Assembly: GCA_002480085.1 (NCBI GenBank)
Contig: DKPJ01000012.1
Coordinates: forward strand, 251,707 to 315,706
DNA length: 64,000 nucleotides
Direction: 5' to 3'
Origin: Enterobacteriaceae bacterium UBA7338
Lineage (GTDB): Bacteria; Pseudomonadota; Gammaproteobacteria; Enterobacterales; Enterobacteriaceae
This document shows, in pieces, positions 41,087-49,911 of the stretch (the stretch's first letter is position 1; each line of letters opens with the position of its first letter). A program made the translations under genes and the position numbers. A model generated the notes under the pieces. The model saw nothing but the letters and a program-made list of their open reading frames with translations, searched no databases and had not been told where the DNA came from.

Positions 41087-42127
41087 TTACAGCAGCGCCA
41101 GCGCCCCCACAATCATCCCACCTATCGCCACCAGCCCACCGGTTAGCCACAGCGCCTTCGCCGGGAAGGATTTGCGCAGCATAATCAGCGACGGCAGGCT
41201 TACCGCCGGCAGCGTAATCAGCAGGGCCAGCGCGGGAGCCACGCCCATCCCAGCCATCATCATGGTCTGCACAATAGGAATTTCCGCCGCCGTTGGGATC
41301 ACAAAGAGGCAACCCACGATAGCCATTGCCATCACCCACAGCAGCGAGTTGTCGATAGCGCCATCGGCGTGAGGGAAGAGCCAGACCCGCGCCGCGCCCA
41401 GCAGCAGCACCGCCAAAATATAGACAGGAATTGTGCTCCAGAACAGCGTCCACAGCGCCCGGCCCCAGCGCGCCATAAATCCGCCCTGCGGCTCGGCGGC
41501 GGTGACCGCTTCAGGCAGCGGCGACGGTCGGTCGCTCTCCTTCACCCAGCGCTGCACCAGCAGGGCCACGCCCGGCACGATCGCCAGACCGGCGACCAGG
41601 CGGATCAGGGCGAAGTGCCAGCCCAGCACAAAGCCCATAAACACCAGCGTCGCCGGGTTGAGCAGCGGGTTGCCCATCCAGAACGCCAGCGCGCCGCCCA
41701 TCGACACCTGCTGGCGGCGCAGCCCGGCGGTAACCGGCGCGGCACAGCAGGAGCACATCATGCCCGGCAGAGAGAAGAGCGTGCCAAACAGCGTGCCGCC
41801 GACGCGTTTCTGCCCGAGAGTGCGCAGCAGCCAGTCGCGGGGAATAAGCACCTGCACCAGCGAGCCGAGAAGGACGCCCAGCACCGCTGCTTTCCAGACC
41901 GCGAGGAAGTAGACCATCGCGTAGTCGAGCGCGGCCCGGAGCGGGTTCGCCTCGGCGTTAGCAAGAATAGATTTGCCGATACTGTGGGTTTCGGCGGCGG
42001 TAAAGGCTTTACCGTAGTAGGGCTGCCACTTTACGTACCAAAGCCCAACGATAACAACGAGAAAAAAGAGCGCGGGCTTCCACCATTGGACAGGTGCTGC
42101 CGCCTGAGATGAAGACTGACCAGTCAT
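41087..42127 (-). CDS. yraQ: YraQ, ArsP/DUF318-family permease
   Basis: 346 residues, the E. coli length, about eight membrane helices. The family cysteine motif MMCSCCAAPVTAGLRRQ and the GNPLLNPATLVFMGFVLGW segment are present. Family members include ArsP, which exports organoarsenicals; the substrate of YraQ itself is not established. Minus-strand, 75 bp after yraR. Start ATG 42127 begins MTGQSSSQAA. Confidence 0.92.
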   Translation of the reverse strand: MTGQSSSQAAAPVQWWKPALFFLVVIVGLWYVKWQPYYGKAFTAAETHSIGKSILANAEANPLRAALDYAMVYFLAVWKAAVLGVLLGSLVQVLIPRDWLLRTLGQKRVGGTLFGTLFSLPGMMCSCCAAPVTAGLRRQQVSMGGALAFWMGNPLLNPATLVFMGFVLGWHFALIRLVAGLAIVPGVALLVQRWVKESDRPSPLPEAVTAAEPQGGFMARWGRALWTLFWSTIPVYILAVLLLGAARVWLFPHADGAIDNSLLWVMAMAIVGCLFVIPTAAEIPIVQTMMMAGMGVAPALALLITLPAVSLPSLIMLRKSFPAKALWLTGGLVAIGGMIVGALALL

Positions 42128-42202
42128 TGCATTCCCCGGAAAGATGTATGGATTATTATTAGCCGGAAGATATTACGCCTGACTGGACACGTTTGGAAAC
42201 AG

Positions 42203-42850
42203 TTAATTCTCCTCGCCGATGGCAATCGCATGCAGCTGCTCGGAGGACAAAATAGAGACCCTCTCACGGCACGGGGAGAACGCCGTCAGCAGCATCGCAC
42301 GCGCCACGTCGCGGGCCTCGATGGATTTCCACTTGCCGGGCAGCAGGTGCAGCATTGGTCCCAGCAGAGACTCACCAAACCGCTGCTTCGCCCGGCGGCC
42401 CAGCAGCATTGCCGGACGGGCAAGGGTCAGGCGCGGCCAATCCTGGGCGATCAAAGCCTCCTCCATCTTCCCCTTCACCCGGTTATAGAAAAAGGGCGAG
42501 CCAGCATTGGCACCCATCGCGCTGACCACCAGCATATGCTTGGCTCCGAGCCGCAGCCCGGCCAGCGCGGTATCCACCACCAGCGTGTAGTCTGCATGGA
42601 TAAACGCCTCTTTGCTGCCCGCCTCCCGGCGGGTCGTGCCGAGGCAGCAGAAGACGATATCAATCGGTTCGGTGACCTGGGCCAGCGCATCGGTAAGCTG
42701 GCGATCGCAGGGGTTAAAGACCCCAGGCATGCCCAGCAGAGGCCGCCGCGTCGGGGCAGCAATATAGTTGACCCGCGGCTCCTGAATGAGCATACGTAAC
42801 AGGTGAGAGCCAACCAGCCCGGTGGCCCCGGTAATCAGTACCTGACTCAT
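42203..42850 (-). CDS. yraR: YraR, atypical SDR NAD(P)-binding protein
   Basis: 215 residues (E. coli 211). The N-terminal Rossmann motif is [13 protein letters not shown], with [12 protein letters not shown] and the later [19 protein letters not shown] (YxxxK-like NR/K segment) of HTATIP2-like atypical short-chain dehydrogenases. The substrate is unknown. It precedes yraQ on the minus strand and is divergent from yhbO. Confidence 0.92.
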   Translation of the reverse strand: MSQVLITGATGLVGSHLLRMLIQEPRVNYIAAPTRRPLLGMPGVFNPCDRQLTDALAQVTEPIDIVFCCLGTTRREAGSKEAFIHADYTLVVDTALAGLRLGAKHMLVVSAMGANAGSPFFYNRVKGKMEEALIAQDWPRLTLARPAMLLGRRAKQRFGESLLGPMLHLLPGKWKSIEARDVARAMLLTAFSPCRERVSILSSEQLHAIAIGEEN

Positions 42851-42974
42851 CTCGCCTCCTTTTGCAGATTAGTCTGCCTTGCAATGTGAGGTCGCTGAAC
42901 CACACTTGTTCATACGTCATTATTAACGATAGATGGCGAAATAACCCATCCAGAGCTAAAACAATGGAGGAAAC

Positions 42975-43493
42975 ATGGGCAAGAAAATCGCAGTCTTGAT
43001 CACCGACGATTTTGAGGATTCAGAATTTACTTCTCCGGCCGAGGCGTACCGCAAAGCGGGCCACGAGGTTATCACCATTGAGAAGGAAGCCGGGAAAACC
43101 GTGAAGGGGAAACAGGGCGAAGCCAGCATTACCATTGATAAGTCGATCGATGAGGTGACGCCAGCGGAGTTTGATGCCCTGCTGCTGCCGGGCGGCCACT
43201 CTCCAGACTCGCTGCGCGGCGACGAGCGCTTTGTGACCTTTACCCGCGACTTTGTGAACTCCGGTAAGCCGGTATTTGCCATCTGCCACGGTCCGCAGCT
43301 GTTAATCAGTGCTGAAGTGGTACGCGGACGCAAGCTGACGGCAGTGAAGCCGATCGTTATCGATCTGAAAAACGCCGGTGTGGAGTTCTACGATCAGGAA
43401 GTGGTGAATGATAACGATCAGCTGATCACCAGCCGCACGCCTGACGATCTGCCCGCGTTTAACCGGGAAACACTGCGCCTACTGGGGAACTGA
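42975..43493 (+). CDS. yhbO: YhbO, DJ-1/PfpI-family deglycase/stress protein
   Basis: 172 residues, the E. coli length. Nucleophile Cys104 in [10 protein letters not shown], with the family Glu near the N-terminus ([10 protein letters not shown]). It is reported to protect proteins and nucleotides from glyoxal/methylglyoxal damage and to help with oxidative, thermal and acid stress. ATG 42975 has GGAGG 7 nt upstream. The 3' end overlaps convergent yhbP by 15 nt. Confidence 0.96.
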   Translation: MGKKIAVLITDDFEDSEFTSPAEAYRKAGHEVITIEKEAGKTVKGKQGEASITIDKSIDEVTPAEFDALLLPGGHSPDSLRGDERFVTFTRDFVNSGKPVFAICHGPQLLISAEVVRGRKLTAVKPIVIDLKNAGVEFYDQEVVNDNDQLITSRTPDDLPAFNRETLRLLGN

Positions 43494-43916
43494 TCCCCGT
43501 AGCCAGTGAAGCTTTTTGCCAAAGCCCAGCGTGTTGTCGGTAAACTTGATTTCGTCCAGTAAGATCTCCCATACCGGGGCCGACATCGCTCTGGCAACCG
43601 GAAAGCGACGGTTATAGCGCTCACGCGCGGCCTCGCTTTCCGCTCCCTCTAGCCGCCGGATCTCACCTTTAAACTGCACGCCACGGATCAGCGCCACTGT
43701 TTTTGGCTGGCCGTTAACCGTACCCGCAACCGGCGCGCGACTACCGCTCATCTGCGCATGGCGGGTGCGATCTTCACTCATCACGTAGAAAGCGACCCGC
43801 TGCGGATCGTAGTAATAAAAAGCGTTAGCGCACCACAGATCGCCTTCGCTGGCGACGCACCAGGTCACCACATGCTGCTTTGCCAGCCAGCGATGGATAG
43901 CGGCGAGAGTTTCCAT
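43479..43916 (-). CDS. yhbP: YhbP, UPF0306 pyridoxamine-oxidase-fold protein
   Basis: 145 residues (E. coli 147). Flavin-reductase/PNPOx-like split barrel with the conserved [19 protein letters not shown] start region and [15 protein letters not shown]. No enzyme activity is established. It is convergent with yhbO (15-nt overlap of 3' ends) and divergent from yhbQ. Confidence 0.92.
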   Translation of the reverse strand: METLAAIHRWLAKQHVVTWCVASEGDLWCANAFYYYDPQRVAFYVMSEDRTRHAQMSGSRAPVAGTVNGQPKTVALIRGVQFKGEIRRLEGAESEAARERYNRRFPVARAMSAPVWEILLDEIKFTDNTLGFGKKLHWLRGSVPQ

Positions 43917-43969
43917 TTTTTATCTACCTCATGCTAAGGTGCGTCCACCTAATCTTGTTAAATCACGCT

Positions 43970-44272
43970 ATGACGCCCTGGTTTTTATATCTTATCCGTA
44001 CCGCCGATGATGCCCTCTATACTGGCATAACCACCGACGTTGCCCGCCGCTTTACCCAGCATCAGACAGGAAAAGGGGCAAAGGCACTGCGCGGCAAAGG
44101 GGCGCTGCAACTGGCCTTCTCGGCACCAGTAGGTGAGCGCTCACTAGCATTGAAAATTGAGTACCGGATCAAGCAGCTAACGAAGCGCCAGAAAGAGCGC
44201 CTCGTTGCCGGGGATGGATCGTTTGATACGCTGCTGGCGGCCTTGCAGCCCCAGCCGCTTAAACACGATTGA
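43970..44272 (+). CDS. yhbQ: YhbQ, GIY-YIG nuclease-fold protein
   Basis: 100 residues, the E. coli length. The single GIY-YIG domain starts [20 protein letters not shown] and contains the catalytic-type Arg ([20 protein letters not shown]) and Glu ([11 protein letters not shown]). UPF0213 family; nuclease activity on DNA has been reported for E. coli YhbQ. ATG 43970 aligns with E. coli, and the upstream in-frame region is not conserved. The 3' end overlaps yhbS by 14 nt. Confidence 0.94.
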   Translation: MTPWFLYLIRTADDALYTGITTDVARRFTQHQTGKGAKALRGKGALQLAFSAPVGERSLALKIEYRIKQLTKRQKERLVAGDGSFDTLLAALQPQPLKHD

Positions 44273-44762
44273 AATGGTCGTGATACTCCACCAGGCCATG
44301 CACGCCGTTAAAGGCATCATCCGCCAGGCGATGCACCTGGAAGGCGCTCTCCGTGCCCGGCCAGCGGCAGTGGAGATCGTAGTGTGCCGCCCGCTCGAAA
44401 CCGAGACGCTGATAGAAGTCTGCCTCACCCAGCGCAACCACGGCGGCATAGCCAAACTCGTTGAGCGAATCCAGCCCCTCATAGACCAACTGGCGTGCCA
44501 GCCCCTGGCCACGATAGTGCTCATCTACCGCCAGCGGCGCAAGGCCGACCCACTGCAGATCTTCCCCCTCAACGTCCACCGGGCTAAAGGCGACGTAGCC
44601 GACAACCTGACCTTCATCATCGGTGGCGACAAGCCCCAGCGTAATCAAGCCGTCTTCCCGCAGGGAGTGGACCAGGTTAGCTTCGCTATCCCCGTCAAAC
44701 GCGCGGCGGAGAAGTGCATCAATGCCTGGCGCATCGATAGGTATTTCGACTCGAATTAGCAT
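44259..44762 (-). CDS. yhbS: YhbS, GNAT-family N-acetyltransferase
   Basis: 167 residues, the E. coli length. GNAT fold with the acetyl-CoA loop [15 protein letters not shown] (R/QxxGxG/A). The target is unknown. In E. coli yhbS is a target of the small RNA MicF/EcpR1-type networks, which I cannot test here. It overlaps ubiT by 7 nt (stop/start), so the two are coupled, with ubiT first. Confidence 0.93.
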   Translation of the reverse strand: MLIRVEIPIDAPGIDALLRRAFDGDSEANLVHSLREDGLITLGLVATDDEGQVVGYVAFSPVDVEGEDLQWVGLAPLAVDEHYRGQGLARQLVYEGLDSLNEFGYAAVVALGEADFYQRLGFERAAHYDLHCRWPGTESAFQVHRLADDAFNGVHGLVEYHDHFNRV

Positions 44763-45280
44763 GGCTCACCTACAGAAGTTGGTTTAGTCGCAGGCGGCGC
44801 TTGCAGGCCAGCCTCGACAAATTCTGCCAGTTGCAGCAGCATGATGCGCAGCGGTTTAGGCATCTGCTCCAGCTCAATGGCGTCCATCAGGTTCTTAACG
44901 TATAACCCCAGTTCGGTATCGCCCTCAATCACCAGCCGGCGCTGGAAGAACAGCGTGTCCGGATCCTGCTTGCGCGCGGCAATCATCAGCAGATCGCTGG
45001 CGTCGGCGCTAAAGCTGACGTCGGCAGCGGCAGACTCACGCACAATTAACTGCTCATTCTCAACGGAAGTAAACCACCTGAGGCCAATATCGCGTACTTC
45101 AATACTCAACCAGCGGCCCTCCAGGAACGCCAGCTCACCGTCCGCCAGCGCCTGCTGAAACTGCCAGCGCAGAAGCTGCTCCAGCACCTGACGTTTAAGC
45201 GCAAAAGGCGCGAGCTTCACCGGCACGCTCAGCAGAGACGGCGCGGCATGAACGAGACGTGAGCGCAGTATATCCAACAC
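44756..45280 (-). CDS. ubiT: UbiT (YhbT), SCP2-domain accessory factor for ubiquinone synthesis
   Basis: 174 residues, the E. coli length. One SCP2 sterol-carrier-like lipid-binding domain (RWLSIEVRDIGLRWF ... DVSFSADASDLLMIAARKQD). With UbiU and UbiV it supports O2-independent ubiquinone synthesis. It is divergent from ubiU, with a 237-bp gap in which E. coli uses FNR control. I could not find a clear FNR box by eye. yhbS follows with a 7-nt overlap. Confidence 0.94.
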   Translation of the reverse strand: MLDILRSRLVHAAPSLLSVPVKLAPFALKRQVLEQLLRWQFQQALADGELAFLEGRWLSIEVRDIGLRWFTSVENEQLIVRESAAADVSFSADASDLLMIAARKQDPDTLFFQRRLVIEGDTELGLYVKNLMDAIELEQMPKPLRIMLLQLAEFVEAGLQAPPATKPTSVGEPC

Positions 45281-45517
45281 AAGCTTTACTCCCTGATATG
45301 AAAAGTCTGGCTATTCTGCCATAACCCCGAACTCACATAGCGGCATAAATCAACAATTGCGCAGATGAAACTACCCCCTATTACCCTCATCAATACGCGA
45401 TTAGCTGCCTTAAATCAAAAATTGTCGCCGAAGGGTTAACTAAAATCCCAGTCCGTTAACAATTTTTGCACCTTATCGGTGCCCACGGGCCACCCGGCCC
45501 CTGACCTGGGATACAAT

Positions 45518-46513
45518 ATGGAGTTGCTCTGCCCGGCCGGAAACCTACCGGCGTTAAAGGCGGCTATCGAAAACGGTGCCGACGCGGTCTATATAGGCCT
45601 GAAGGATGATACCAACGCCCGCCATTTTGCGGGTCTCAACTTCACCGAGAAGAAGCTGCAGGAAGCAGTCAATTTTGTCCACCAGCGGCGTAAAAAGCTG
45701 CACATTGCGATCAATACCTTTGCCCATCCCGACGGCTACGCTCGCTGGCAGCGGGCGGTAGATATGGCCGCCCAGCTGGGGGCCGACGCGCTGATCCTCG
45801 CCGATCTGGCGATGCTGGAGTATGCCGCCGAGCGCTATCCGCACATTGAACGCCACGTCTCGGTGCAGGCTTCGGCCACCAACGACGAGGCGATCCGCTT
45901 CTACCATCGCCACTTTGACGTTGCCCGCGTGGTGCTGCCCCGCGTGCTGTCGATCCATCAGGTAAAACAGCTCGCCCGTACCTCGCCTGTTCCGCTGGAG
46001 GTGTTTGCCTTTGGCAGCCTGTGCATCATGGCCGAGGGGCGCTGCTACCTCTCATCTTATTTAACCGGTGAATCGCCGAATACCGTAGGGGCCTGCTCCC
46101 CTGCCCGCTTTGTGCGCTGGCAGCAGACGCCGCAGGGGCTGGAGTCGCGCCTTAATGAGGTGCTGATTGACCGCTATCAGGAGGGCGAGAATGCGGGCTA
46201 TCCAACGCTGTGCAAAGGCCGCTATCACGTTGACGGCGAGCGCTACCACGCTCTCGAGGAGCCAACCAGCCTGAATACGCTGGCGCTGCTGCCTGAGCTA
46301 ATGGCGGCCAATATCGCCTCGGTAAAAATTGAGGGTCGTCAGCGCAGCCCGGCCTACGTCAGCCAGGTAGCGAAGGTGTGGCGTCAGGCCATTGACCGCT
46401 GCATGGCTGCCCCGGAGATCTATGCCCCGCAACCGGCATGGATGGAGACCCTCGGCGCGATGTCGGAAGGCACGCAGACCACCCTTGGCGCATACCACCG
46501 TAAATGGCAGTGA
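45518..46513 (+). CDS. ubiU: UbiU (YhbU), U32-family Fe-S protein for O2-independent ubiquinone hydroxylation
   Basis: 331 residues, the E. coli length and nearly identical. U32 peptidase-like fold starting MELLCPAGNLPALKAAIENG. The 4Fe-4S cysteines are in FGSLCIMAEGRCYLSSY, VGACSPARF and the later LCKGRY segment. It forms a heterodimer with UbiV and hydroxylates the ubiquinone ring anaerobically, using prephenate as oxygen donor. ATG 45518 aligns with E. coli. The ubiV gene follows 8 bp later. Confidence 0.96.
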   Translation: MELLCPAGNLPALKAAIENGADAVYIGLKDDTNARHFAGLNFTEKKLQEAVNFVHQRRKKLHIAINTFAHPDGYARWQRAVDMAAQLGADALILADLAMLEYAAERYPHIERHVSVQASATNDEAIRFYHRHFDVARVVLPRVLSIHQVKQLARTSPVPLEVFAFGSLCIMAEGRCYLSSYLTGESPNTVGACSPARFVRWQQTPQGLESRLNEVLIDRYQEGENAGYPTLCKGRYHVDGERYHALEEPTSLNTLALLPELMAANIASVKIEGRQRSPAYVSQVAKVWRQAIDRCMAAPEIYAPQPAWMETLGAMSEGTQTTLGAYHRKWQ

Positions 46514-46521
46514 GAGATAAG

Positions 46522-47397
46522 ATGAAATATTCATTAGGACCGGTTCTCTACTACTGGTCAAAAGAGACGCTGGAGGATTTCTACCTGCAGGCGGCCAGCA
46601 GCAGCGCCGATACCATCTACCTGGGCGAAGCGGTATGCAGCAAGCGGCGGGCCACCAAAGTAGGCGACTGGCTGGCGATGGCAAAATCACTCGCCGGGAG
46701 CGGCAAACAGGTGGTGCTCTCTACCCTCGCGCTGGTGCAGGCCGCCTCCGAACTGGGCGAGCTTAAGCGCTACGTAGAGAACGGTGATTTTCTGCTGGAG
46801 GCGAGCGATCTCGGCGTAGTGAACATGTGCGCCGAACGTAAGCTGCCCTTCGTCGCCGGGCATGCCCTCAACTGCTATAACGCCGTTACCCTGCGCCTGC
46901 TGCTGAAACAGGGCATGGTGCGCTGGTGTATGCCGGTAGAGCTGTCCCGCGACTGGCTGGTAAATTTGCTTAACCAGTGCAGCGAGCTTGGTATCCGAAA
47001 GCAGTTCGAGGTAGAGGTTCTGAGCTATGGCCATCTGCCGCTGGCCTACTCCGCCCGCTGCTTTACCGCCCGCTCCGAGGATCGCCCCAAGGACGAGTGC
47101 GAAACCTGCTGCATTAAGTACCCCACCGGACGCAATGTGCTCTCTCAGGAGAATCAGCAGGTGTTTGTCCTGAACGGTATCCAGACCATGAGCGGCTATA
47201 TCTACAACCTCGGCAACGAGCTGACCTCAATGCAGGGACTGGTGGATATGGTGCGCCTCTCGCCGCTGGGGACGGAGACCTTCGCCATGCTCGACGCCTT
47301 CCGCGCCAATGAAAACGGCGCTGCACCGCTGCCCCTGACGGCGAACAGCGACTGCAACGGCTACTGGAAGCGCCTCGCTGGTCTCGAGCTGGTATGA
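46522..47397 (+). CDS. ubiV: UbiV (YhbV), partner of UbiU
   Basis: 291 residues (E. coli 292). U32-type Fe-S protein with Cys39 in GEAVCSKRR and the CxnCCIKYP cluster (ECETCCIKYPTGRN) that hold its 4Fe-4S centre. Start ATG 46522 (MKYSLGPVLYYWS) has GATAAG upstream and lies 8 bp after ubiU, so ubiUV is one operon. The coding region ends 6 bp before a very long inverted repeat. Confidence 0.96.
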   Translation: MKYSLGPVLYYWSKETLEDFYLQAASSSADTIYLGEAVCSKRRATKVGDWLAMAKSLAGSGKQVVLSTLALVQAASELGELKRYVENGDFLLEASDLGVVNMCAERKLPFVAGHALNCYNAVTLRLLLKQGMVRWCMPVELSRDWLVNLLNQCSELGIRKQFEVEVLSYGHLPLAYSARCFTARSEDRPKDECETCCIKYPTGRNVLSQENQQVFVLNGIQTMSGYIYNLGNELTSMQGLVDMVRLSPLGTETFAMLDAFRANENGAAPLPLTANSDCNGYWKRLAGLELV

Positions 47398-47402
47398 AAA
47401 AA

Positions 47403-47471
47403 GCTCACTTTGTTAACTACGGTAATCAATTTTTAATGCAGTATTAAAAGATTGCCGTCAACAAAGTGAGC
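47403..47471. repeat. Long inverted repeat covering the yhbW ribosome binding site
   Basis: GCTCACTTTGTT (47403-47414) is perfectly complementary to AACAAAGTGAGC (47460-47471). Inside, ACGGTAATC pairs with GATTGCCGT (one wobble), and TTTTAAT with ATTAAAA, around a 5-nt loop. About 28 base pairs form in one long hairpin. The right arm holds GTGAG (47466-47470), the likely Shine-Dalgarno of yhbW. On the minus strand the arm is followed by TTTTTT (complement of 47397-47402), so in that direction it looks like a terminator. Confidence 0.88.
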
Positions 47472-47476
47472 ATATG

Positions 47477-48484
47477 ATGACTGACAAAACCGTTTCCTTC
47501 TCGGTGCTGGATTTAGCCCCGATCCCACAGGGCGCTACGGCGCGCGATGCCTTCCAACGTTCTCTGGACTTAGCCCAGCTGGCAGAGAAGCGCGGCTATC
47601 GCCGCTTCTGGCTGGCCGAGCACCACAATATGACCGGCATCGCCAGCGCGGCGACGTCGGTGCTGATTGGCTACCTGGCCGCCAATACTCAGACGCTGCA
47701 CCTCGGCTCCGGCGGCGTGATGCTGCCTAACCATGCCCCGCTGGTGATCGCCGAGCAGTTTGGCACCCTCAATGCGCTCTATCCGGGGCGTATCGATCTG
47801 GGCCTGGGCCGCGCACCGGGCAGCGACCAGCGGACCATGATGGCCCTGCGCCGCCATATGAGCGGCGATATCGATAACTTCCCGCGCGACGTGGCGGAGC
47901 TGGTGGACTGGTTTGACGCCCGCGATCCGAATCCGCACGTGCGTCCGGTTCCGGGCTACGGGGAGAGGATCCCGGTGTGGCTGCTTGGCTCCAGCCTCTA
48001 TAGCGCCCAGCTTGCCGCCCAGCTGGGGCTGCCGTTTGCCTTTGCCTCGCACTTTGCACCGGATATGCTCTTCCAGGCCCTGCACCTCTACCGCACCAAC
48101 TTCAAACCCTCCGCGCGGCTGGAGAAACCCTATGCGATGGTGTGCATCAACATCGTTGCCGCTGACAGCAACCGCGACGCGGAGTTCCTGTTTACCTCGA
48201 TGCAGCAGGCGTTTGTGAAGCTACGCCGGGGTGAAACCGGCCAGCTGCCGGCGCCGATTGCCGATATAGGCTCCTTCTGGTCGCCGTCAGAGCAGTATGG
48301 CGTCCAGCAGGCGCTGAGCATGTCGCTGGTGGGAGATAAAACCAAAGTGCGTCACGGGCTGGAGTCGATCCTCCGCGAAACCGAGGCCGATGAGATCATG
48401 GTCAACGGCCAGATTTTCGATCATCAGGCGCGGCTGCACTCGTTCGAGCTGGCGATGCAGGTGAAAGAGGAACTATTGGGATAA
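47477..48484 (+). CDS. yhbW: YhbW, luciferase-like flavin monooxygenase-family protein
   Basis: 335 residues, the E. coli length. Bacterial luciferase-like TIM barrel with [40 protein letters not shown] and [14 protein letters not shown] segments of the family. The substrate is unknown. Of two adjacent ATGs (47474, 47477) the second gives the E. coli start MTDK and a 6-nt distance to GTGAG. That site lies in the 3' arm of a long hairpin, so translation may be repressed or conditional. A REP unit separates it from convergent mtr. Confidence 0.94.
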   Translation: MTDKTVSFSVLDLAPIPQGATARDAFQRSLDLAQLAEKRGYRRFWLAEHHNMTGIASAATSVLIGYLAANTQTLHLGSGGVMLPNHAPLVIAEQFGTLNALYPGRIDLGLGRAPGSDQRTMMALRRHMSGDIDNFPRDVAELVDWFDARDPNPHVRPVPGYGERIPVWLLGSSLYSAQLAAQLGLPFAFASHFAPDMLFQALHLYRTNFKPSARLEKPYAMVCINIVAADSNRDAEFLFTSMQQAFVKLRRGETGQLPAPIADIGSFWSPSEQYGVQQALSMSLVGDKTKVRHGLESILRETEADEIMVNGQIFDHQARLHSFELAMQVKEELLG

Positions 48485-48489
48485 GGTTT

Positions 48490-48521
48490 CGCCGGGCGGC
48501 GCTGCGCTTGCCCGGCCTACG
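48490..48521. repeat. REP element
   Basis: The unit GCCGGGCGGCGCTGCGCTTG plus CCCGGCCTACGG lies in the 49 bp between convergent yhbW and mtr. Confidence 0.84.
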
Positions 48522-48533
48522 GTTGCTGGCGAT

Positions 48534-49778
48534 CTATTGATATACCGGTAATAGGTTAAAGCTGGAAAGCAGGTGCACCACGGCGTTGCCGACGCCGAAC
48601 AGCAGGATCAGCGCAATCATCGGCTTGCCGCCCCAGACGCGGAATTTAGGGCTACCGAAGCGCTTACGTGATGCACGCGCCAGCAGCGCCGGAACGATGG
48701 CTGCCCAGATAGTCGCCGCCAGTCCGGCATAGCCAATGGCGTAGAGGAAGCCGTTCGGCCACAGCAGCCCACCGACAATCGGCGGCAGGAAGGTCAGCAG
48801 CGCGGTTTTAAAGCGGCCGCTGGCGGAGTCGTCAAACTTGCAGAGATCGGCCAGGTAATCAAACAGCCCCAGCGTCACCCCAAGGAATGAACTGGCGACC
48901 GCAAAGTTAGAGAAGACGACCAGGAGCAGATCCAGACTGCGGCTGTTCAGCACGCCGCTCAGGGCCTGCACCAGCACGTCTATATTCCCCCCCTGCTGGG
49001 CGATGCCGATAAACGCCGGACGGGTGATATTTCCCATCGTCACCAGCAGCCAGATGGTATACAGACCCAGCGCCAGCAGCGAGCCATAGGCAATGCAGCG
49101 CGTGATGGTGCGTGGATCCTTGCCGTAATACTTCATCAGGCTCGGCACGTTGCCGTGATAGCCAAACGAGGCGAGGCAGAACGGCAGGGTCATCAGCAGG
49201 TACGGCGTATAGGAGGCGTTGCTCTCAGCCACGTTAAACAGCGTGGCGGGTTCGACGTGCCCCAGCAGGCTGCCGAAGGTGAGGAAGAAGGTGATAACCT
49301 TTGCACCCAGCACGATGGCGGTCATGCGGCTGACCGCGCGGGTGGAGAGCCAGACGATAAAGGCTACGATTAAGGCAAAGCCCAGCCCCGCCAGGCGCGG
49401 CGAGACGTTAAGCGACATCTCCGAAAAGGTGTGGTGCAGAATCGATCCGCTTGCCGAGATATAGGCGTAGGTCAGGATATAGAGCACAAAGGCGATAGAG
49501 ACGCCGTTGACGAGGTTCCAGCCTCTGCCCAGCAGGTCGCGGGTAATGGTGTCAAAGCTGGATCCGATGCGATAGTTGAGGTTGGCCTCAAGGATCATTA
49601 GCCCGGAGTGCAGCATACAGAACCAGGTAAAGACCAGCGCCGCAAGCGACCAGAAGAACCAGGCGCCCGACATCACCACCGGCAGCGAGAACATCCCTGC
49701 GCCAATAATGGTTCCTGCAATGATCACCACGCCGCCAAGCAGCGACGGGGTAGTATGGGTGGTGGAAAGCGTAGCCAT
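48534..49778 (-). CDS. mtr: High-affinity tryptophan permease Mtr
   Basis: 414 residues, the E. coli length. HAAAP-family proton symporter with about 11 membrane helices, starting [20 protein letters not shown] (the unwound helix-1 glycine motif). It imports tryptophan and indole. ATG 49778 begins [10 protein letters not shown]. In E. coli it is repressed by TrpR and activated by TyrR; a TrpR-like palindrome lies 36 bp upstream. It is preceded on the same strand by deaD, whose terminator lies in the gap. Confidence 0.96.
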   Translation of the reverse strand: MATLSTTHTTPSLLGGVVIIAGTIIGAGMFSLPVVMSGAWFFWSLAALVFTWFCMLHSGLMILEANLNYRIGSSFDTITRDLLGRGWNLVNGVSIAFVLYILTYAYISASGSILHHTFSEMSLNVSPRLAGLGFALIVAFIVWLSTRAVSRMTAIVLGAKVITFFLTFGSLLGHVEPATLFNVAESNASYTPYLLMTLPFCLASFGYHGNVPSLMKYYGKDPRTITRCIAYGSLLALGLYTIWLLVTMGNITRPAFIGIAQQGGNIDVLVQALSGVLNSRSLDLLLVVFSNFAVASSFLGVTLGLFDYLADLCKFDDSASGRFKTALLTFLPPIVGGLLWPNGFLYAIGYAGLAATIWAAIVPALLARASRKRFGSPKFRVWGGKPMIALILLFGVGNAVVHLLSSFNLLPVYQ

Positions 49779-49813
49779 TCTCTCTTCTCTCTAAAATGCG
49801 GTTCCTGCGCATT

Positions 49814-49831
49814 GTACCAGTACATGAGTAC
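49814..49831. promoter_or_regulatory. Possible TrpR operator of mtr
   Basis: GTACCAGTACATGAGTAC, read on the minus strand as GTACTCATGTACTGGTAC, matches the TrpR consensus GAACTAGTTAACTAGTAC at 12 of 18 positions, with the right half (ACTGGTAC) best. It lies 36 bp upstream of the mtr ATG, at the expected promoter position. Confidence 0.55.
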
Positions 49832-49840
49832 ATTACCGAT

Positions 49841-49871
49841 AAAAAAAGCCCCGATTGTTGAGATCGGGGCT
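49841..49871 (-). terminator. Rho-independent terminator of deaD
   Basis: AGCCCCGAT pairs perfectly with ATCGGGGCT (49847-49855, 49863-49871), followed on the minus strand by seven T. It lies 41 bp after the deaD stop. Confidence 0.9.
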
Positions 49872-49911
49872 GGAACGCTTACTTTACAGTAACGTTTATA
49901 TTCTTACACGC

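Noticed and set aside
45281..45517. FNR box between ubiT and ubiU.
   Set aside because: Several ATCAA or TTGAT half-sites exist but none is paired at the TTGAT-N4-ATCAA spacing.
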